From assembly GCF_000525875.1 (NCBI RefSeq), contig NZ_AODF01000008.1:1-64000 (forward strand): 64,000 nucleotides of DNA, given 5' to 3'. A program made the position numbers and the translations under genes. Below the pieces are notes generated by a model. The model saw nothing but the letters and a program-made list of their open reading frames with translations, was not told the DNA's origin and searched no databases. Positions 49,778-59,114 of the stretch are shown here, piece after piece (the first letter of the stretch is position 1; every line of letters begins with the position of its first letter). Source of the DNA: Listeria floridensis FSL S10-1187 (lineage in GTDB: Bacteria > Bacillota > Bacilli > Lactobacillales > Listeriaceae).

Positions 49778-50032
49778 ATGATGGAGCCGTATATGCGAAA
49801 AAAAGACCGCATGGCGCTCGCTCGTAAAACGTTAGAAGAACTTTTAAAGCAAGACCCCAACGAAGCCAAAGCGTTTTGGGCGATTGTCAAGCAAAGCGAG
49901 AGGTTAGTGGATGATCTAGCTTCGGAAATGTTGCACGCTACTGGAAGAAAGAAAAAGAAATTAAAGAAAGCAAGTGAAGAATTGATCACGGATCAGCAAG
50001 TCATCCCGTTCCCTCAGAAAAAAATGCACTGA
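49778..50032 (+). CDS. Small basic protein of unknown function
   Basis: An 84-residue protein starting MMEPYMRKKDRMALARK with a lysine-rich helix near 65 (TGRKKKKLKKASEEL). I do not recognise a family. AAGGGAG is 8-10 bases upstream, and a strong terminator follows, so it is probably a real single-gene unit. It has no membrane segment or signal peptide. Confidence 0.6.
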   Translation: MMEPYMRKKDRMALARKTLEELLKQDPNEAKAFWAIVKQSERLVDDLASEMLHATGRKKKKLKKASEELITDQQVIPFPQKKMH

Positions 50033-50064
50033 TGCTGATATTGCACCAGTGCTAGACTCTTGCA

Positions 50065-50108
50065 AAACGACAATCCCTGAATGGAAAATAACGGGATTGT
50101 CGTTTTTA
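50065..50108 (+). terminator. Terminator after the small basic protein gene
   Basis: AAAACGACAATCCC and GGGATTGTCGTTTT form a perfect 14-base-pair stem, followed by a short T tract. Confidence 0.88.
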
Positions 50109-50278
50109 ATTGTCATAATAAAAGTATCGAAAGGGAAAGACATTTTAAAAAACAGCAAAAGAAGATTGTATTGCTTGGCAAACCGCTTGAAACAAAAAAC
50201 TAGCATCTAATTCAATGGAGTCCTAGTTTTATATTTAAAAATAGACTGTTAAAATAATAAATAGCATCATAGCTCATA

Positions 50279-50310
50279 AAAAAAGCATGCCTATTCAAAG
50301 CATGCTTTTG
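50279..50310. terminator. Palindromic terminator-like hairpin
   Basis: AAAAGCATGC and GCATGCTTTT form a perfect stem with CTATTCAAA as loop, with A and T runs on the flanks, so it could work in both directions. Confidence 0.75.
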
Positions 50311-50491
50311 GAAAAGTGTTTTCTTCTATTGTATTCTAGTTAACATTTAGTAGTAACTACCTGTCTAACTTGTTCTATCCACTTATCAATGTAATATGCG
50401 ATAACGTTATAGTATAGATATAATGGACTCTACAAATAGATAAGAAGGAAAAGACTCGAGCACAAAAAATGAAATGAATTTTTCTTGGTTT

Positions 50492-50941
50492 TTAATTTCT
50501 CCATTGAATTCTGGAAAGTCCTAAGGATCTTCCGATTGGCAAAGCTTTCCCATCTAAGGTAGCTGCATAAAGATTTTTAAGCATTGGCGATTTAATACTT
50601 CCTCGGAGTCCTTTTACAAATACTCTTTGCATAGACCCATGCCATAAATCGGTAATCGTAATAGAACCTGAGAAGCCGGTTACTCGATATGGAGGAATAG
50701 GGGCTATTTTCCAAGAAATTGTTTGAGTTTTATTTGTAACAGATAAAGTTTGATTTGCAACTTTGACGGCACGAGCCGTTGCTGCTCGTGTATTTTTTTG
50801 CTGGTTCCCGTTTTCAATACCAATATAACTTGTAGACGAGTTTACATCACCATCACCTGCCGCTGAAGCATTTTCATAAAGTCCGAAATTACCCAGTGAA
50901 ACAAGCAACGCCACTACTAACATCAACAAATTTTTTTTCAT
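50492..50941 (-). CDS. Secreted protein of unknown function
   Basis: A 149-residue protein with a clear signal peptide (MKKNLLMLVVALLVSLGNF, cleavage near ENASAAG). The mature part is rich in Ser, Thr and Val, with GFSGSITITDLWHGSMQRVFVKG predicted as beta strands; no cysteine is present and no family is recognised. AAAGGTGGAGATC precedes the ATG. It diverges from the next gene across 82 bases. It lies in the accessory patch between the thioredoxin-like gene and panB. A small secreted effector or bacteriocin-like product is possible but unproven. Confidence 0.7.
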   Translation of the reverse strand: MKKNLLMLVVALLVSLGNFGLYENASAAGDGDVNSSTSYIGIENGNQQKNTRAATARAVKVANQTLSVTNKTQTISWKIAPIPPYRVTGFSGSITITDLWHGSMQRVFVKGLRGSIKSPMLKNLYAATLDGKALPIGRSLGLSRIQWRN

Positions 50942-51023
50942 TTGATCTCCACCTTTATGTATGTTATTTTTGAATAGATCATAGTGAGTGTAGCATGAAA
51001 AGAAATAGGTAGGAAGTGATTTT

Positions 51024-51455
51024 TTGGATTACATAGAAATTTCAGATCAAAATCTGACAGACTTTATTGAAATTTTGGAAAAAATTTTTTCTTTTTCAGA
51101 TCAAGACTTTCACTCATTATTTGGTATGAAAACAGAAAGCTTGAAAACTTTATCTCTAGGAAGTGATGACTATGCTCCCATTTATAATAGACTAGCGTCA
51201 CTTGTGTTACCATTTACAAATGATATATCTGCGGATGAGAGACTAGAGGGACTGATTGATCGTTTACATACAGGTTTGAAGGTCCCATATAATATTATTG
51301 CAAAGTTTGCTGATGTTAAAGAATCCGAATTACAAAAATTTATAAATGGTCAATTTGGTGTTTTGTTGGATAGTAAAAAATTTGAAGTATATTCTAGGCT
51401 AAATACTCTTTATAACATTTTAACCGACCCTAATAATTTTAACTTAAAAGTATAA
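51024..51455 (+). CDS. Possible helix-turn-helix protein, function unknown
   Basis: A 143-residue protein starting with TTG after AGGAAGTGA. The C-terminal half contains VPYNIIAKFADVKESELQKFING, which has the spacing of a helix-turn-helix of the kind found in small Firmicute regulators. The acidic N-terminal half (LTDFIEILEKIFSFSDQDFHSLF) is of unknown role. It diverges from the secreted protein gene and ends in its own terminator. Regulation of its divergent neighbour is an inference from the arrangement. Confidence 0.65.
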   Translation: MDYIEISDQNLTDFIEILEKIFSFSDQDFHSLFGMKTESLKTLSLGSDDYAPIYNRLASLVLPFTNDISADERLEGLIDRLHTGLKVPYNIIAKFADVKESELQKFINGQFGVLLDSKKFEVYSRLNTLYNILTDPNNFNLKV

Positions 51456-51518
51456 GGTCTGATTTTAAAACGGTGTGGCGCTAAAACGTGGGGAAACTAT
51501 ATCGTTTTAAAAAATAAT

Positions 51519-51552
51519 AAAAGTCTAGAATTTATAATTTCTAGACTTTTTT
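51519..51552 (+). terminator. Terminator after the HTH-like gene
   Basis: AAAAGTCTAGAA and TTCTAGACTTTT form a perfect stem around TTTATAAT, followed by TT. Confidence 0.9.
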
Positions 51553-51565
51553 AGTGCCAACGGAA

Positions 51566-52048
51566 GAATACAGATTTTTAGAAAGGACTATATTTTTACT
51601 GGTCATAGCCTGGGCGGCGCGCTTGCACTTTTTGTGGCGGTGCAGCTGAAGAAAAAAGCCGTGACCTACGCTACAGCGAATCCGTATCGATTACTTTCAA
51701 AAGCACAACAAGCAGATATGAAAAACGGCGAGTTTGCAGGAGTTAACACCAAGTGAACGAATTCGTTTAAGACATGCAGAACGAGACCTGATCAAGCAGG
51801 CACAAAAAGTCGAGTTAAAATCTGCGGTCAATCAAGGAGCGAATCATATAGAAGCTCACTTGACAAACAAAATGAGAAACATTTAGAAGAAATATGCCGA
51901 AGTACAAGAAAAATTACATACCCTACAAAGACAATTAAAGGATGTCTTTGACTCTGTGACAGGTGATGCGGTGCAAGAGAAGGTAGCGACCACACATGCG
52001 CGGGATATCAAGCAGAGGCAAGAGGATTTATATGTTGTGGTATGGTGA
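51566..52048 (+). pseudogene. Decayed lipase-like (alpha/beta hydrolase) gene
   Basis: The translated remains include KDYIFTGHSLGGALALFVAV, with the GHSLG nucleophile elbow of class 3 lipases, and VTYATANPYRLLSK, ending in a stop at 51754-51756. A second frame beginning at about 51739 continues ELTPSERIRLRHAERDLIKQ to a TAG at 51886-51888, and the same frame goes on with KYAEVQEKLHTLQRQLKDVF to a stop at 52048. There is no start codon or N-terminal part. The pattern resembles the lipase-like, coiled-coil-tailed proteins of polymorphic toxin loci, but the family cannot be fixed. Unlike the frameshifts elsewhere, this gene lacks its 5' half. Confidence 0.75.
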
Positions 52049-52374
52049 GCGATGATGGGCTTTAAAACGGATAGATGAAGGAAAGCATTTTTTCCTCTTC
52101 TTTATATTCGAATTGTTCTTTCTATTTGCGAGGAAATCAAGCGTAACCAGAAAATTATGCTCGATTTTTCCACTTTTTTGTTACATGCTAACATCGGTAT
52201 TTTATCGGTGTTTTTCTTTTGGCTAGAAAACTTTATAGCACGGCGGATATATGATAAACTTACAATCAGAGCCGAATAAATGATCGTATTCGCTTGCGAA
52301 ACGATACGTTTCGGCTGGGAAAAATTATTTTTTGCCGTGATTCAGTTAGGAACATGGACGAAAGGATGACAAAC
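52049..52374. other. Leader region of the pantothenate operon
   Basis: These 326 bases carry no gene. A TATGAT box at 52250-52255 could be the -10 of the panB promoter, with no good -35. ATCGGT occurs twice as a direct repeat near 52194-52207. Confidence 0.4.
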
Positions 52375-53211
52375 ATGAAAAAACCAGTTGATTTTTTTGA
52401 AATGAAAGCAAATGGTGAGAAGATTACGATGATTACTGCTTATGATTATCCTTCTGCTAAAAATGTGGAAAATGCGGGTGCCGACATGATTCTGGTAGGG
52501 GATTCGCTTGGAATGGTTGTACTTGGCTATGATTCTACAGTGCCCGTTACGCTTGGCGATATGATCCATCATACGAAAGCGGTAAAACGTGGCGCACCGG
52601 ATACTTTTATAGTGGCGGATATGCCTTTTATGACTTACCACGGCGAGCTTGATGAAACGATCCAAAATGCACGCGAGCTGATTCAAGCAAGCGGCGCACA
52701 TGCGGTTAAACTGGAAGGTGCTGGTGATGTGGCTAAAAAGATTGCAGCGCTATCTAAAGCAGGCGCACCGGTTGTCGCTCATCTTGGGCTTACCCCCCAA
52801 AGTATTGGTTTGACTGGCAGTTACAAAGTACGGGCAAAATCAAATGAAGAAGCGAAGCAGTTAATCGAAGATGCGAAGGCTGTTGAGGAAGCCGGCGCAA
52901 TTGCGCTTGTACTTGAAGCGATTCCAAAACAGCTTGCTGAGGAAGTAACAAAGCAGTTATCTATTCCGACAATTGGAATCGGCGCAGGTGCAAAAACGGA
53001 CGGACAGGTACTTGTTTATCACGATATTATCGGTTATGGAATCACGCGCCGTGCGAAGTTTGTTAAAGCTTACGCGGATGTCGATCCTATCATTGTTCCA
53101 GCGCTTTCTGAGTATGTTTCCGAAGTGAAATCAGCGACTTTTCCAGACGATGCCCATTCGTTCACGATGAAAGAAGAAGAGCTGCGAGGTCTTTACGGAG
53201 GTGAAAACTGA
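52375..53211 (+). CDS. panB: 3-methyl-2-oxobutanoate hydroxymethyltransferase
   Basis: The first committed enzyme of pantothenate synthesis, making ketopantoate with methylene-THF. The 278-residue barrel has [17 protein letters not shown] near residue 18, [20 protein letters not shown] near 40, MPFMTYH near 82, and [20 protein letters not shown] near 200. I chose the ATG at 52375, which has AAAGGA 8 bases upstream and gives the family start [11 protein letters not shown]. panC follows after 2 bases. Confidence 0.95.
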   Translation: MKKPVDFFEMKANGEKITMITAYDYPSAKNVENAGADMILVGDSLGMVVLGYDSTVPVTLGDMIHHTKAVKRGAPDTFIVADMPFMTYHGELDETIQNARELIQASGAHAVKLEGAGDVAKKIAALSKAGAPVVAHLGLTPQSIGLTGSYKVRAKSNEEAKQLIEDAKAVEEAGAIALVLEAIPKQLAEEVTKQLSIPTIGIGAGAKTDGQVLVYHDIIGYGITRRAKFVKAYADVDPIIVPALSEYVSEVKSATFPDDAHSFTMKEEELRGLYGGEN

Positions 53212-53213
53212 GT

Positions 53214-54070
53214 ATGCAAGTCGTTCGAACGAAAAAAGCATTAAAAGAAGCGTTAAAAAGCGCAAAAAACGGCTCGGTTGGTTTTGTGCCGACGATGGGA
53301 TTTCTGCATGATGGCCATTTTGCATTGATGAAAGAAGCACGTTCTGAAAATGATTTTCTGGTGACAAGTATTTTTGTCAATCCGACACAGTTTGGTCCTG
53401 GCGAAGACTTTGATGCTATCCACGCGATGAAGCAAGCGATATTCGTTTAAGCGAACAAGCGGGCGTTGATTTGCTATTCATGCCGGATGCCGCTGAAATT
53501 TACCCTGCGAAGCCGAGTGTTTCGTTGCATGTTGAAAAAGCAGTCGATCGTTTGGATGGGAAGGCGCGGCCAGGACATTTTGACGGAGTCGTAACGGTGC
53601 TACTCAAATTATTTTCACTTGTCGAACCTGACCGGGCATACTTTGGACAAAAAGATGCTCAGCAAGTGGCGGTTGTTCAAAATTTCGTATCCGATTTTTT
53701 TCTGCCGCTTGAAATTCGAGTAGTTGAAACCGTTCGAGAAAGAGACGGCCTTGCAAAGAGCAGCCGCAATGTCAATCTCAGTCCGACAGAGCGCGAAATC
53801 GCACCACGAATTCATCAAGCCTTGCTTAACGGCCGAAGAGCGATCGAAACTGGCACTGCCGCAAATGAAGCAGAAGTGCTTGTGATTGTTCAGGAGACGC
53901 TACGCGATACTGCTCAGCAAATCGACTATTTAGAACTGCTCAGCTATCCAAATTTTGAGCCGGTTGTGGATTTTACGAAACCGATGATACTTGCTATCGC
54001 CGTTCAGTTTGAAAAAGCACGCTTGATTGATAATGAAATTATCGAAGGGAGTGCTAAACGAGATGCTTAG
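53214..54070 (+). CDS. panC: Pantoate-beta-alanine ligase (one-base loss)
   Basis: PanC joins pantoate and beta-alanine with ATP. The class I nucleotidyl fold shows [19 protein letters not shown] (HxGH) near residue 22, [17 protein letters not shown] near 55, [28 protein letters not shown] near 140 and LAKSSRN near 185. The frame breaks near 53417, where one T appears missing; adding it gives [19 protein letters not shown] and a protein of about 285 residues. The site is not a long homopolymer. It overlaps panD by 8 bases. Confidence 0.9.
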
Positions 54071-54449
54071 AACGATGATGCATGCGAAAATTCACCGAGC
54101 AACTGTGACGGAAGCCAATTTAAATTATGTCGGCAGCATTACGATAGATACTTTGCTGCTGGAGGCAACTGGACTGCTTGCCAATGAACGCGTACAAATT
54201 GTGAATAATAACAACGGTGCGCGATTTGAGACCTATATCATCGAAGGAAAGCGCGGTAGCGGCATGATTTGTGTGAATGGGGCAGCGGCAAGACTAGCTG
54301 CACCTGGTGATATAGTAATTATTATGGGGTACGCGTTGATGGATTCAAAGGAAGCGGCAGCGCTTGTTCCAAAGGTTATCGTGCTTGGCGCCGAAAATGA
54401 AATTGAAGAACGGCTCTATATAGAGAAGCCGCAGACGAAGTTAGATTAA
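54063..54449 (+). CDS. panD: Aspartate 1-decarboxylase proenzyme
   Basis: PanD makes beta-alanine from aspartate, the second substrate of PanC. The 128-residue proenzyme cleaves itself between Gly and Ser in YVGSITID near residue 24 to create the pyruvoyl group. [18 protein letters not shown] precedes it, and [20 protein letters not shown] is the other family segment. The ATG at 54063 lies within the end of panC, after AAGGGAGTG. Confidence 0.95.
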   Translation: MLRTMMHAKIHRATVTEANLNYVGSITIDTLLLEATGLLANERVQIVNNNNGARFETYIIEGKRGSGMICVNGAAARLAAPGDIVIIMGYALMDSKEAAALVPKVIVLGAENEIEERLYIEKPQTKLD

Positions 54450-54487
54450 GCGCTTAGGCGGATTGGATTTTTAGGAAGGTGAATGTA

Positions 54488-57277
54488 GTGAAAAGAAAAC
54501 CAAAAAGATATTTGATTGTTGATCTTGAAACAACGGGAAACCAAGCGGCACGCGATGATCGGATTATTCAATTTGCAGCCGTGCTCGTTGAGGATAAACA
54601 AATCGTGCAACGTTTTTCTACATTCATCAATCCACTGAAAGCCATTCCGCCTTTTATTCGGGAACTTACGGGAATTGAAGCGAAAGATGTGGCAGATGCA
54701 CCACTATTTGAAGATGTCGCAGATACGATTTATGCGCTTCTTGAAGGAACCATTTTTGTGGCGCACAATGTCCAGTTCGATTGGACTTTTCTGCAAAAAG
54801 AAATGCGTCGGGTCGGACTGACGCCGCCTCGTATCCCGTTACTTGATACAGTTGAACTGGCGCGGATTTTATACCCAGAGGTTGATAGTTATAAGCTTCA
54901 AGATTTGGGTGATGAGTTCGAGCTTCAACACGATAATCCACACCAAGCTGACAGCGACGCAGAAGTGACGGCGCTGCTTTTTATTCAGTTGCTTGAGAAG
55001 ATTGAACGTTTGCCGCTTGCGCTGATCGAGAAGCTAGTCGCAGTTTCTGCACCGCTTAAAAATCATTTACCGACGCTTTTCTTTGAAATGGAAATGAAAA
55101 AAACACAGCTTAAAGAAGCGCTTTCGGATGATCTGATATTGCACCGTGGACTCGTTATTCGGAAGAAAGTTTTGCCTCCGCATCGCAGTCAATCAAATGA
55201 AAAGACAGCTGGATTTCCTAAGGAAGAAAGCGGTAAGCTCGCTTTGTTTGAGCGCGCAGGTGCACCGCTAAGGGCGCGTAGCGGTCAATTTGAGATGATG
55301 AACGTGGTTAATCAAGCGATGCATGAGAAAAAGCATGCCTTGATTGAGGCCGGGACAGGGATCGGCAAATCGCTCGGGTATTTTTTACCGGCGGTTTATT
55401 TTGCTAAAGAAAGTTCGGGTCCGGTTGTCATTAGTACATATACCAATGTGCTTCAAACGCAGCTTTTTGAAAAGGATGTGCCACTAGCAAGGATTCTTTC
55501 CGGCTTTGATGTTAAAGCTGAGCTGCTAAAGGGGCGCGATCATTACTTAAATCTTTTTAAATTTGAACAGTTGCTTTCTGAAACAGATACGCAATACGAT
55601 GTTGTTGTGACGAAGCTGAAACTGCTTGTTTGGCTCTCTGAAACGGAGACAGGCGATATTGACGAAGTGAATCTTTCAAGCGGCGGGGCGCTGTTTTGGA
55701 ATCGGCTGAAGCATACGGGCTGGTATCTTTCGGAAGAACAAGATCCTTGGCTGGAACACGATTTTTATCGTTTCAGTCTTCTGAAAGCGAAGCGAGCTGA
55801 TTTATTAATTGTTAATCATGCACTGCTTTTAGCGGATCATTTTAATGAGCGCAAGATTTTACCGGATTACTCTGTTGCGGTGATTGATGAAGCCCATCAT
55901 TTTGCGGAAAGTGCACGTGAAAAGAAAAGCTTTATTTTATCGTATCGCAAGGTAAAATACTTTTTAAATCAACTGGGTTCGCTGGATAAATATTCGCTTT
56001 TAAGCCGGCTTGCTTTTGTCTTTCCAAATGAGGATAATGTATTCGATTTAAGTATTGCACAAGTCAATTTAAGTGAAGCGGTGGAAAACTTTTTTGCTGA
56101 ACTGCACAGTTTGTTAAGCAAAACACGGAAGGCGGATACGAAACTGATTTTGATTCAAAACCGTGAACAGGTGCATTTTACTGAATCGCTCAGTTATGCG
56201 GCTGATAATGTCGCCATTTTATTCCGCGAAGTGGAGCGGCACTTGACGAAGCTACTCGAAAAAGCCAAACATGAAGCCCCGCTTAAGGAAGCGGAATCAG
56301 CGTTTATCGAAGAAGTATATTCGTTTTTACTCGATTGGAAGAAAATGACCCGAGAATTTGATTTGCTGCAGGATGAATCAGATGAGATGATGACGATTAC
56401 GCTTGAATCGGATAAAAATCACCATGTGGCAAGTCTCAAATTGATCGGCTCCTATATGACGCCGGAAGAAGTCCTTCGGAACCAGTTTTTTTCCAAAAAG
56501 GAAAGTGTTATTCTTACGTCAGCTACGCTCACTGTAAACGGCAGTTTTGCTTATTTGAAAAATGAGCTTGGTCTTACGGACGAGGACTTGATTGAAGCGC
56601 AAATTCCGTCGCCATTTCACTACAATGATCAAGCACGGATCTTAATTCCGAACGATATGCCGCAGATAAAAGGGACACCAGTGCAGGAATACACGAAAGT
56701 ACTGGCGGATTATTTAACGGATATGCTGCAAATAACTGCTGGGAAAATGTTGATTTTGTTTACATCAAATGAAATGCTGCGTCTTACGAACAGCTATTTG
56801 AAAGGGCGAGACGAGCTGGCTGAGTTCATGATTCTCGCTCAGGGGATATCAAGCGGAAGTGTGAACCGGTTGACAAAGCAGTTTCGTCAGTTTGACAAAG
56901 CAGTTTTACTTGGAACGACTAGTTTTTGGGAAGGAATTGATATTCCAGGCGAAGCGCTGAGCTGTCTTGTGATTGTTCGCCTTCCGTTTGCTCCACCGGA
57001 TGACCCGTATACGAAAGCACAGATCGAACTCCATAAAATGCGTGGTGAAAATGCGTTTCAAGCTTTTTCATTGCCGCAAGCAGTTCTGCGATTTAAACAA
57101 GGATTTGGTCGTTTAATTCGCCGAGAAACGGATCGGGGACTTGTCGTTGTGTTCGATAACCGTGTGGATACAACGGTTTTCGGGCAAACTTTTTTGAACT
57201 CGATTCCGCCTGTTCCAGAGATCAAAGGAAACAAACCGCTTCTGCTCGAAGAAATGCAAGATTTTTTTTGGCAGTGA
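54488..57277 (+). CDS. dinG: DinG-family helicase with N-terminal DnaQ exonuclease domain
   Basis: A 929-residue fusion typical of Firmicutes. Residues 1-175 form a 3'-5' exonuclease fold (VDLETTG, FVAHNVQFDW, HQADSDAEVTALL). The rest is an XPD-like helicase: Walker A EAGTGIGKSLGYFLP near 290, DEAH box VIDEAHHFAESA near 465, and the later motifs TSATLT near 680, FWEGIDIPGEAL near 815 and FGRLIRRETDRG near 875. The four iron-sulphur cysteines of proteobacterial DinG are not seen. I chose the GTG at 54488, with AGGAAGG upstream. Confidence 0.92.
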   Translation: MKRKPKRYLIVDLETTGNQAARDDRIIQFAAVLVEDKQIVQRFSTFINPLKAIPPFIRELTGIEAKDVADAPLFEDVADTIYALLEGTIFVAHNVQFDWTFLQKEMRRVGLTPPRIPLLDTVELARILYPEVDSYKLQDLGDEFELQHDNPHQADSDAEVTALLFIQLLEKIERLPLALIEKLVAVSAPLKNHLPTLFFEMEMKKTQLKEALSDDLILHRGLVIRKKVLPPHRSQSNEKTAGFPKEESGKLALFERAGAPLRARSGQFEMMNVVNQAMHEKKHALIEAGTGIGKSLGYFLPAVYFAKESSGPVVISTYTNVLQTQLFEKDVPLARILSGFDVKAELLKGRDHYLNLFKFEQLLSETDTQYDVVVTKLKLLVWLSETETGDIDEVNLSSGGALFWNRLKHTGWYLSEEQDPWLEHDFYRFSLLKAKRADLLIVNHALLLADHFNERKILPDYSVAVIDEAHHFAESAREKKSFILSYRKVKYFLNQLGSLDKYSLLSRLAFVFPNEDNVFDLSIAQVNLSEAVENFFAELHSLLSKTRKADTKLILIQNREQVHFTESLSYAADNVAILFREVERHLTKLLEKAKHEAPLKEAESAFIEEVYSFLLDWKKMTREFDLLQDESDEMMTITLESDKNHHVASLKLIGSYMTPEEVLRNQFFSKKESVILTSATLTVNGSFAYLKNELGLTDEDLIEAQIPSPFHYNDQARILIPNDMPQIKGTPVQEYTKVLADYLTDMLQITAGKMLILFTSNEMLRLTNSYLKGRDELAEFMILAQGISSGSVNRLTKQFRQFDKAVLLGTTSFWEGIDIPGEALSCLVIVRLPFAPPDDPYTKAQIELHKMRGENAFQAFSLPQAVLRFKQGFGRLIRRETDRGLVVVFDNRVDTTVFGQTFLNSIPPVPEIKGNKPLLLEEMQDFFWQ

Positions 57278-57385
57278 TCAGGAATAATGCTTCAAAAAAG
57301 CTGGACAAATTGCTATAATAAGAACATGTTTAGCATTCTTCAGCCGAATGTTCGGTAATTTGAAGAGAGAAATGAGAGGAATAAC

Positions 57386-57889
57386 GTGCGAAAAAAGAGA
57401 AGACTAAGGATTTTTCCGATCATCTTAATCGTAGTTGTCTTACTCTTGATCGTTTTTGGTTCGGGACTTATGTTTCTAAATAGTGCCGAAAAGCCGCTTA
57501 AGACAACAGAAGAGACAGCACTTGCCCGCATTAAAGGTAACGTTGATTTAAAGAAGAAAGACCAGTTTTATCTCTATAACGGTGTAAAGGAAACGTATTA
57601 CGTCCTAACTGGAGAAAACAGCAGTGGGAAAAAAATCATCGTTTGGGTACCAAAGAAAAAATCAGGCGAGGTGCTCGTTAAATACGCTTCTGATGGTATT
57701 TCTGAGCAAAAGGCGCGTTCAATTGTTCAAGCGGATAAAAAACCGGCTAAGATTTTAAATGCGACGCTTGGAATGGAAGATGGCATTCCGCTTTGGGAAG
57801 TCAGCTACTTGGATAAAAACGACAAACTGGGTTACTATGACATGTCATTTGGCGAAGGTGAATGGCTGCGCCAAATCGAGAATCTATAA
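57386..57889 (+). CDS. ypmB: YpmB-like membrane-anchored protein
   Basis: A 167-residue protein with one N-terminal transmembrane helix (IFPIILIVVVLLLIVFGSGL) preceded by a basic stretch, and an extracytoplasmic part with PepSY-like repeats (LPLW-type segment DGIPLWEVSYLDKN and GYYDMSFGEGEWLR). The function is not known; it is conserved between dinG and aspB in Bacillus and Listeria. GTG start at 57386 after GAGAGG. Confidence 0.85.
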   Translation: MRKKRRLRIFPIILIVVVLLLIVFGSGLMFLNSAEKPLKTTEETALARIKGNVDLKKKDQFYLYNGVKETYYVLTGENSSGKKIIVWVPKKKSGEVLVKYASDGISEQKARSIVQADKKPAKILNATLGMEDGIPLWEVSYLDKNDKLGYYDMSFGEGEWLRQIENL

Positions 57890-57916
57890 GAGTTAGAAAA
57901 ACTGGAGGAGAGAAAA

Positions 57917-59102
57917 ATGAACAGGCCTGTATCAAAGCGCGTGAATGAAGTAGCGCCGTCGCCAACTCTATTTATCACTGCAAAGGCAAAAAAAAATGAA
58001 GCAGGAAGGCATTGACGTCATTGGCCTTGGTGCTGGAGAGCCGGATTTTAATACGCCGGAAAACATTATTCAAGCTGCGTACCGTTCGATGGAAGAAGGA
58101 TTTACGAAGTATACTCCGTCAAGTGGGATTATAGAGTTGAAGGATGCCATTACGGACAAGCTTAAACGGGATCAGGCGCTCGATTATTCCGCCGATCAAA
58201 TTTTTGTTGGAACCGGGGCTAAGCATGTTCTTTATTCGATTTTCCAAACGATTATTGACCCAGGTGACGAAGTCATCATCCCCGTTCCTTACTGGGTAAC
58301 GTATCCTGAACAAGTTAAACTTGCAGAAGGACAACCTGTTTTTGTTGATACGAGTTTCGAACAGGATTTTAAACTTTTACCGGCAGATCTTGAAAAAGCG
58401 ATTACAGAAAAAACGAAAGCCATTGTACTTAACTCACCGAATAACCCAACAGGGATTAGCTATTCGGCTCTGGAATTAAAGGCACTCGGCGAAGTGGCGA
58501 TCAAACATGATTTGTGGATTGTTTCTGATGAAATCTATGAAAAGCTCTATTACGGCGATAAAGCAGACCTTGTTTCTGTTGCAAGTTTTGGACCGGAATT
58601 CTATGAACGAACGATTGTCGTAAATGGAGTTTCGAAAGCATATTCAATGACGGGATGGCGAATCGGATACGCCGCTGGGCCGAAAGATGTAATTGCCGGG
58701 ATGGGAAAACTAGCGGATCATATGACAAGCAATCCTACTGCTAATGCGCAGTATGCTGCGCTTGAGGCTTATACAGGAAGTCAAGCGATTCCTGAAAGTA
58801 TGTATCAAGCCTTTGCTGAACGGATGAATCGTTTTTATCCACAGCTCGAACAAATTCCGGGCTTCAAACCGAAAAAGCCGGACGGCGCCTTTTATTTTTT
58901 CATCGAAGCAAAGGAAGCTGCGGCTTTAAAAGGTTACGCATCAGTTGACGATTTTGTCGCCGCGCTATTAAATGAAGCGCTCGTCGCTGTTATTCCAGGT
59001 TCAGGCTTTGGGATGCCTGATTACATTCGGCTGTCTTATGCGACGGATCCGGAATTGTTCCAAACTGCATTAAATCGAATTCAAGCTTTTATGACGAAGT
59101 AG
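57917..59102 (+). CDS. aspB: Aspartate aminotransferase (one frameshift)
   Basis: A PLP aminotransferase of class I making aspartate from oxaloacetate. LGAGEPDFNTPENI is near residue 36, VLNSPNNPTG near 170, and the PLP lysine is in VNGVSKAYSMTGWRIGYAAG near 235. The ATG at 57917 follows GGAGGAG and reads MNRPVSKRVNEVAPSPTLF; an extra A in the run 57988-57996 then breaks the frame, and removing it gives AKAKKMKQEGIDVIGLG. The total is about 395 residues. The internal ATG at 57996 would drop the conserved N-terminus. Confidence 0.9.
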
Positions 59103-59114
59103 GGAGTGTAGACG

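Larger units (their letters stand above)
50033..50491. other. Gene-free AT-rich region with two terminators
   Basis: These 459 bases hold no credible gene. A strong hairpin lies at 50065-50108 and a second, palindromic one at 50279-50310. The rest is AT-rich with no promoter I would defend. The second hairpin would end transcripts coming from either side. Confidence 0.6.

Noticed and set aside
52190-52215. Terminator hairpin before panB
   Set aside because: The two ATCGGT segments are direct repeats, not inverted, so no stem forms.
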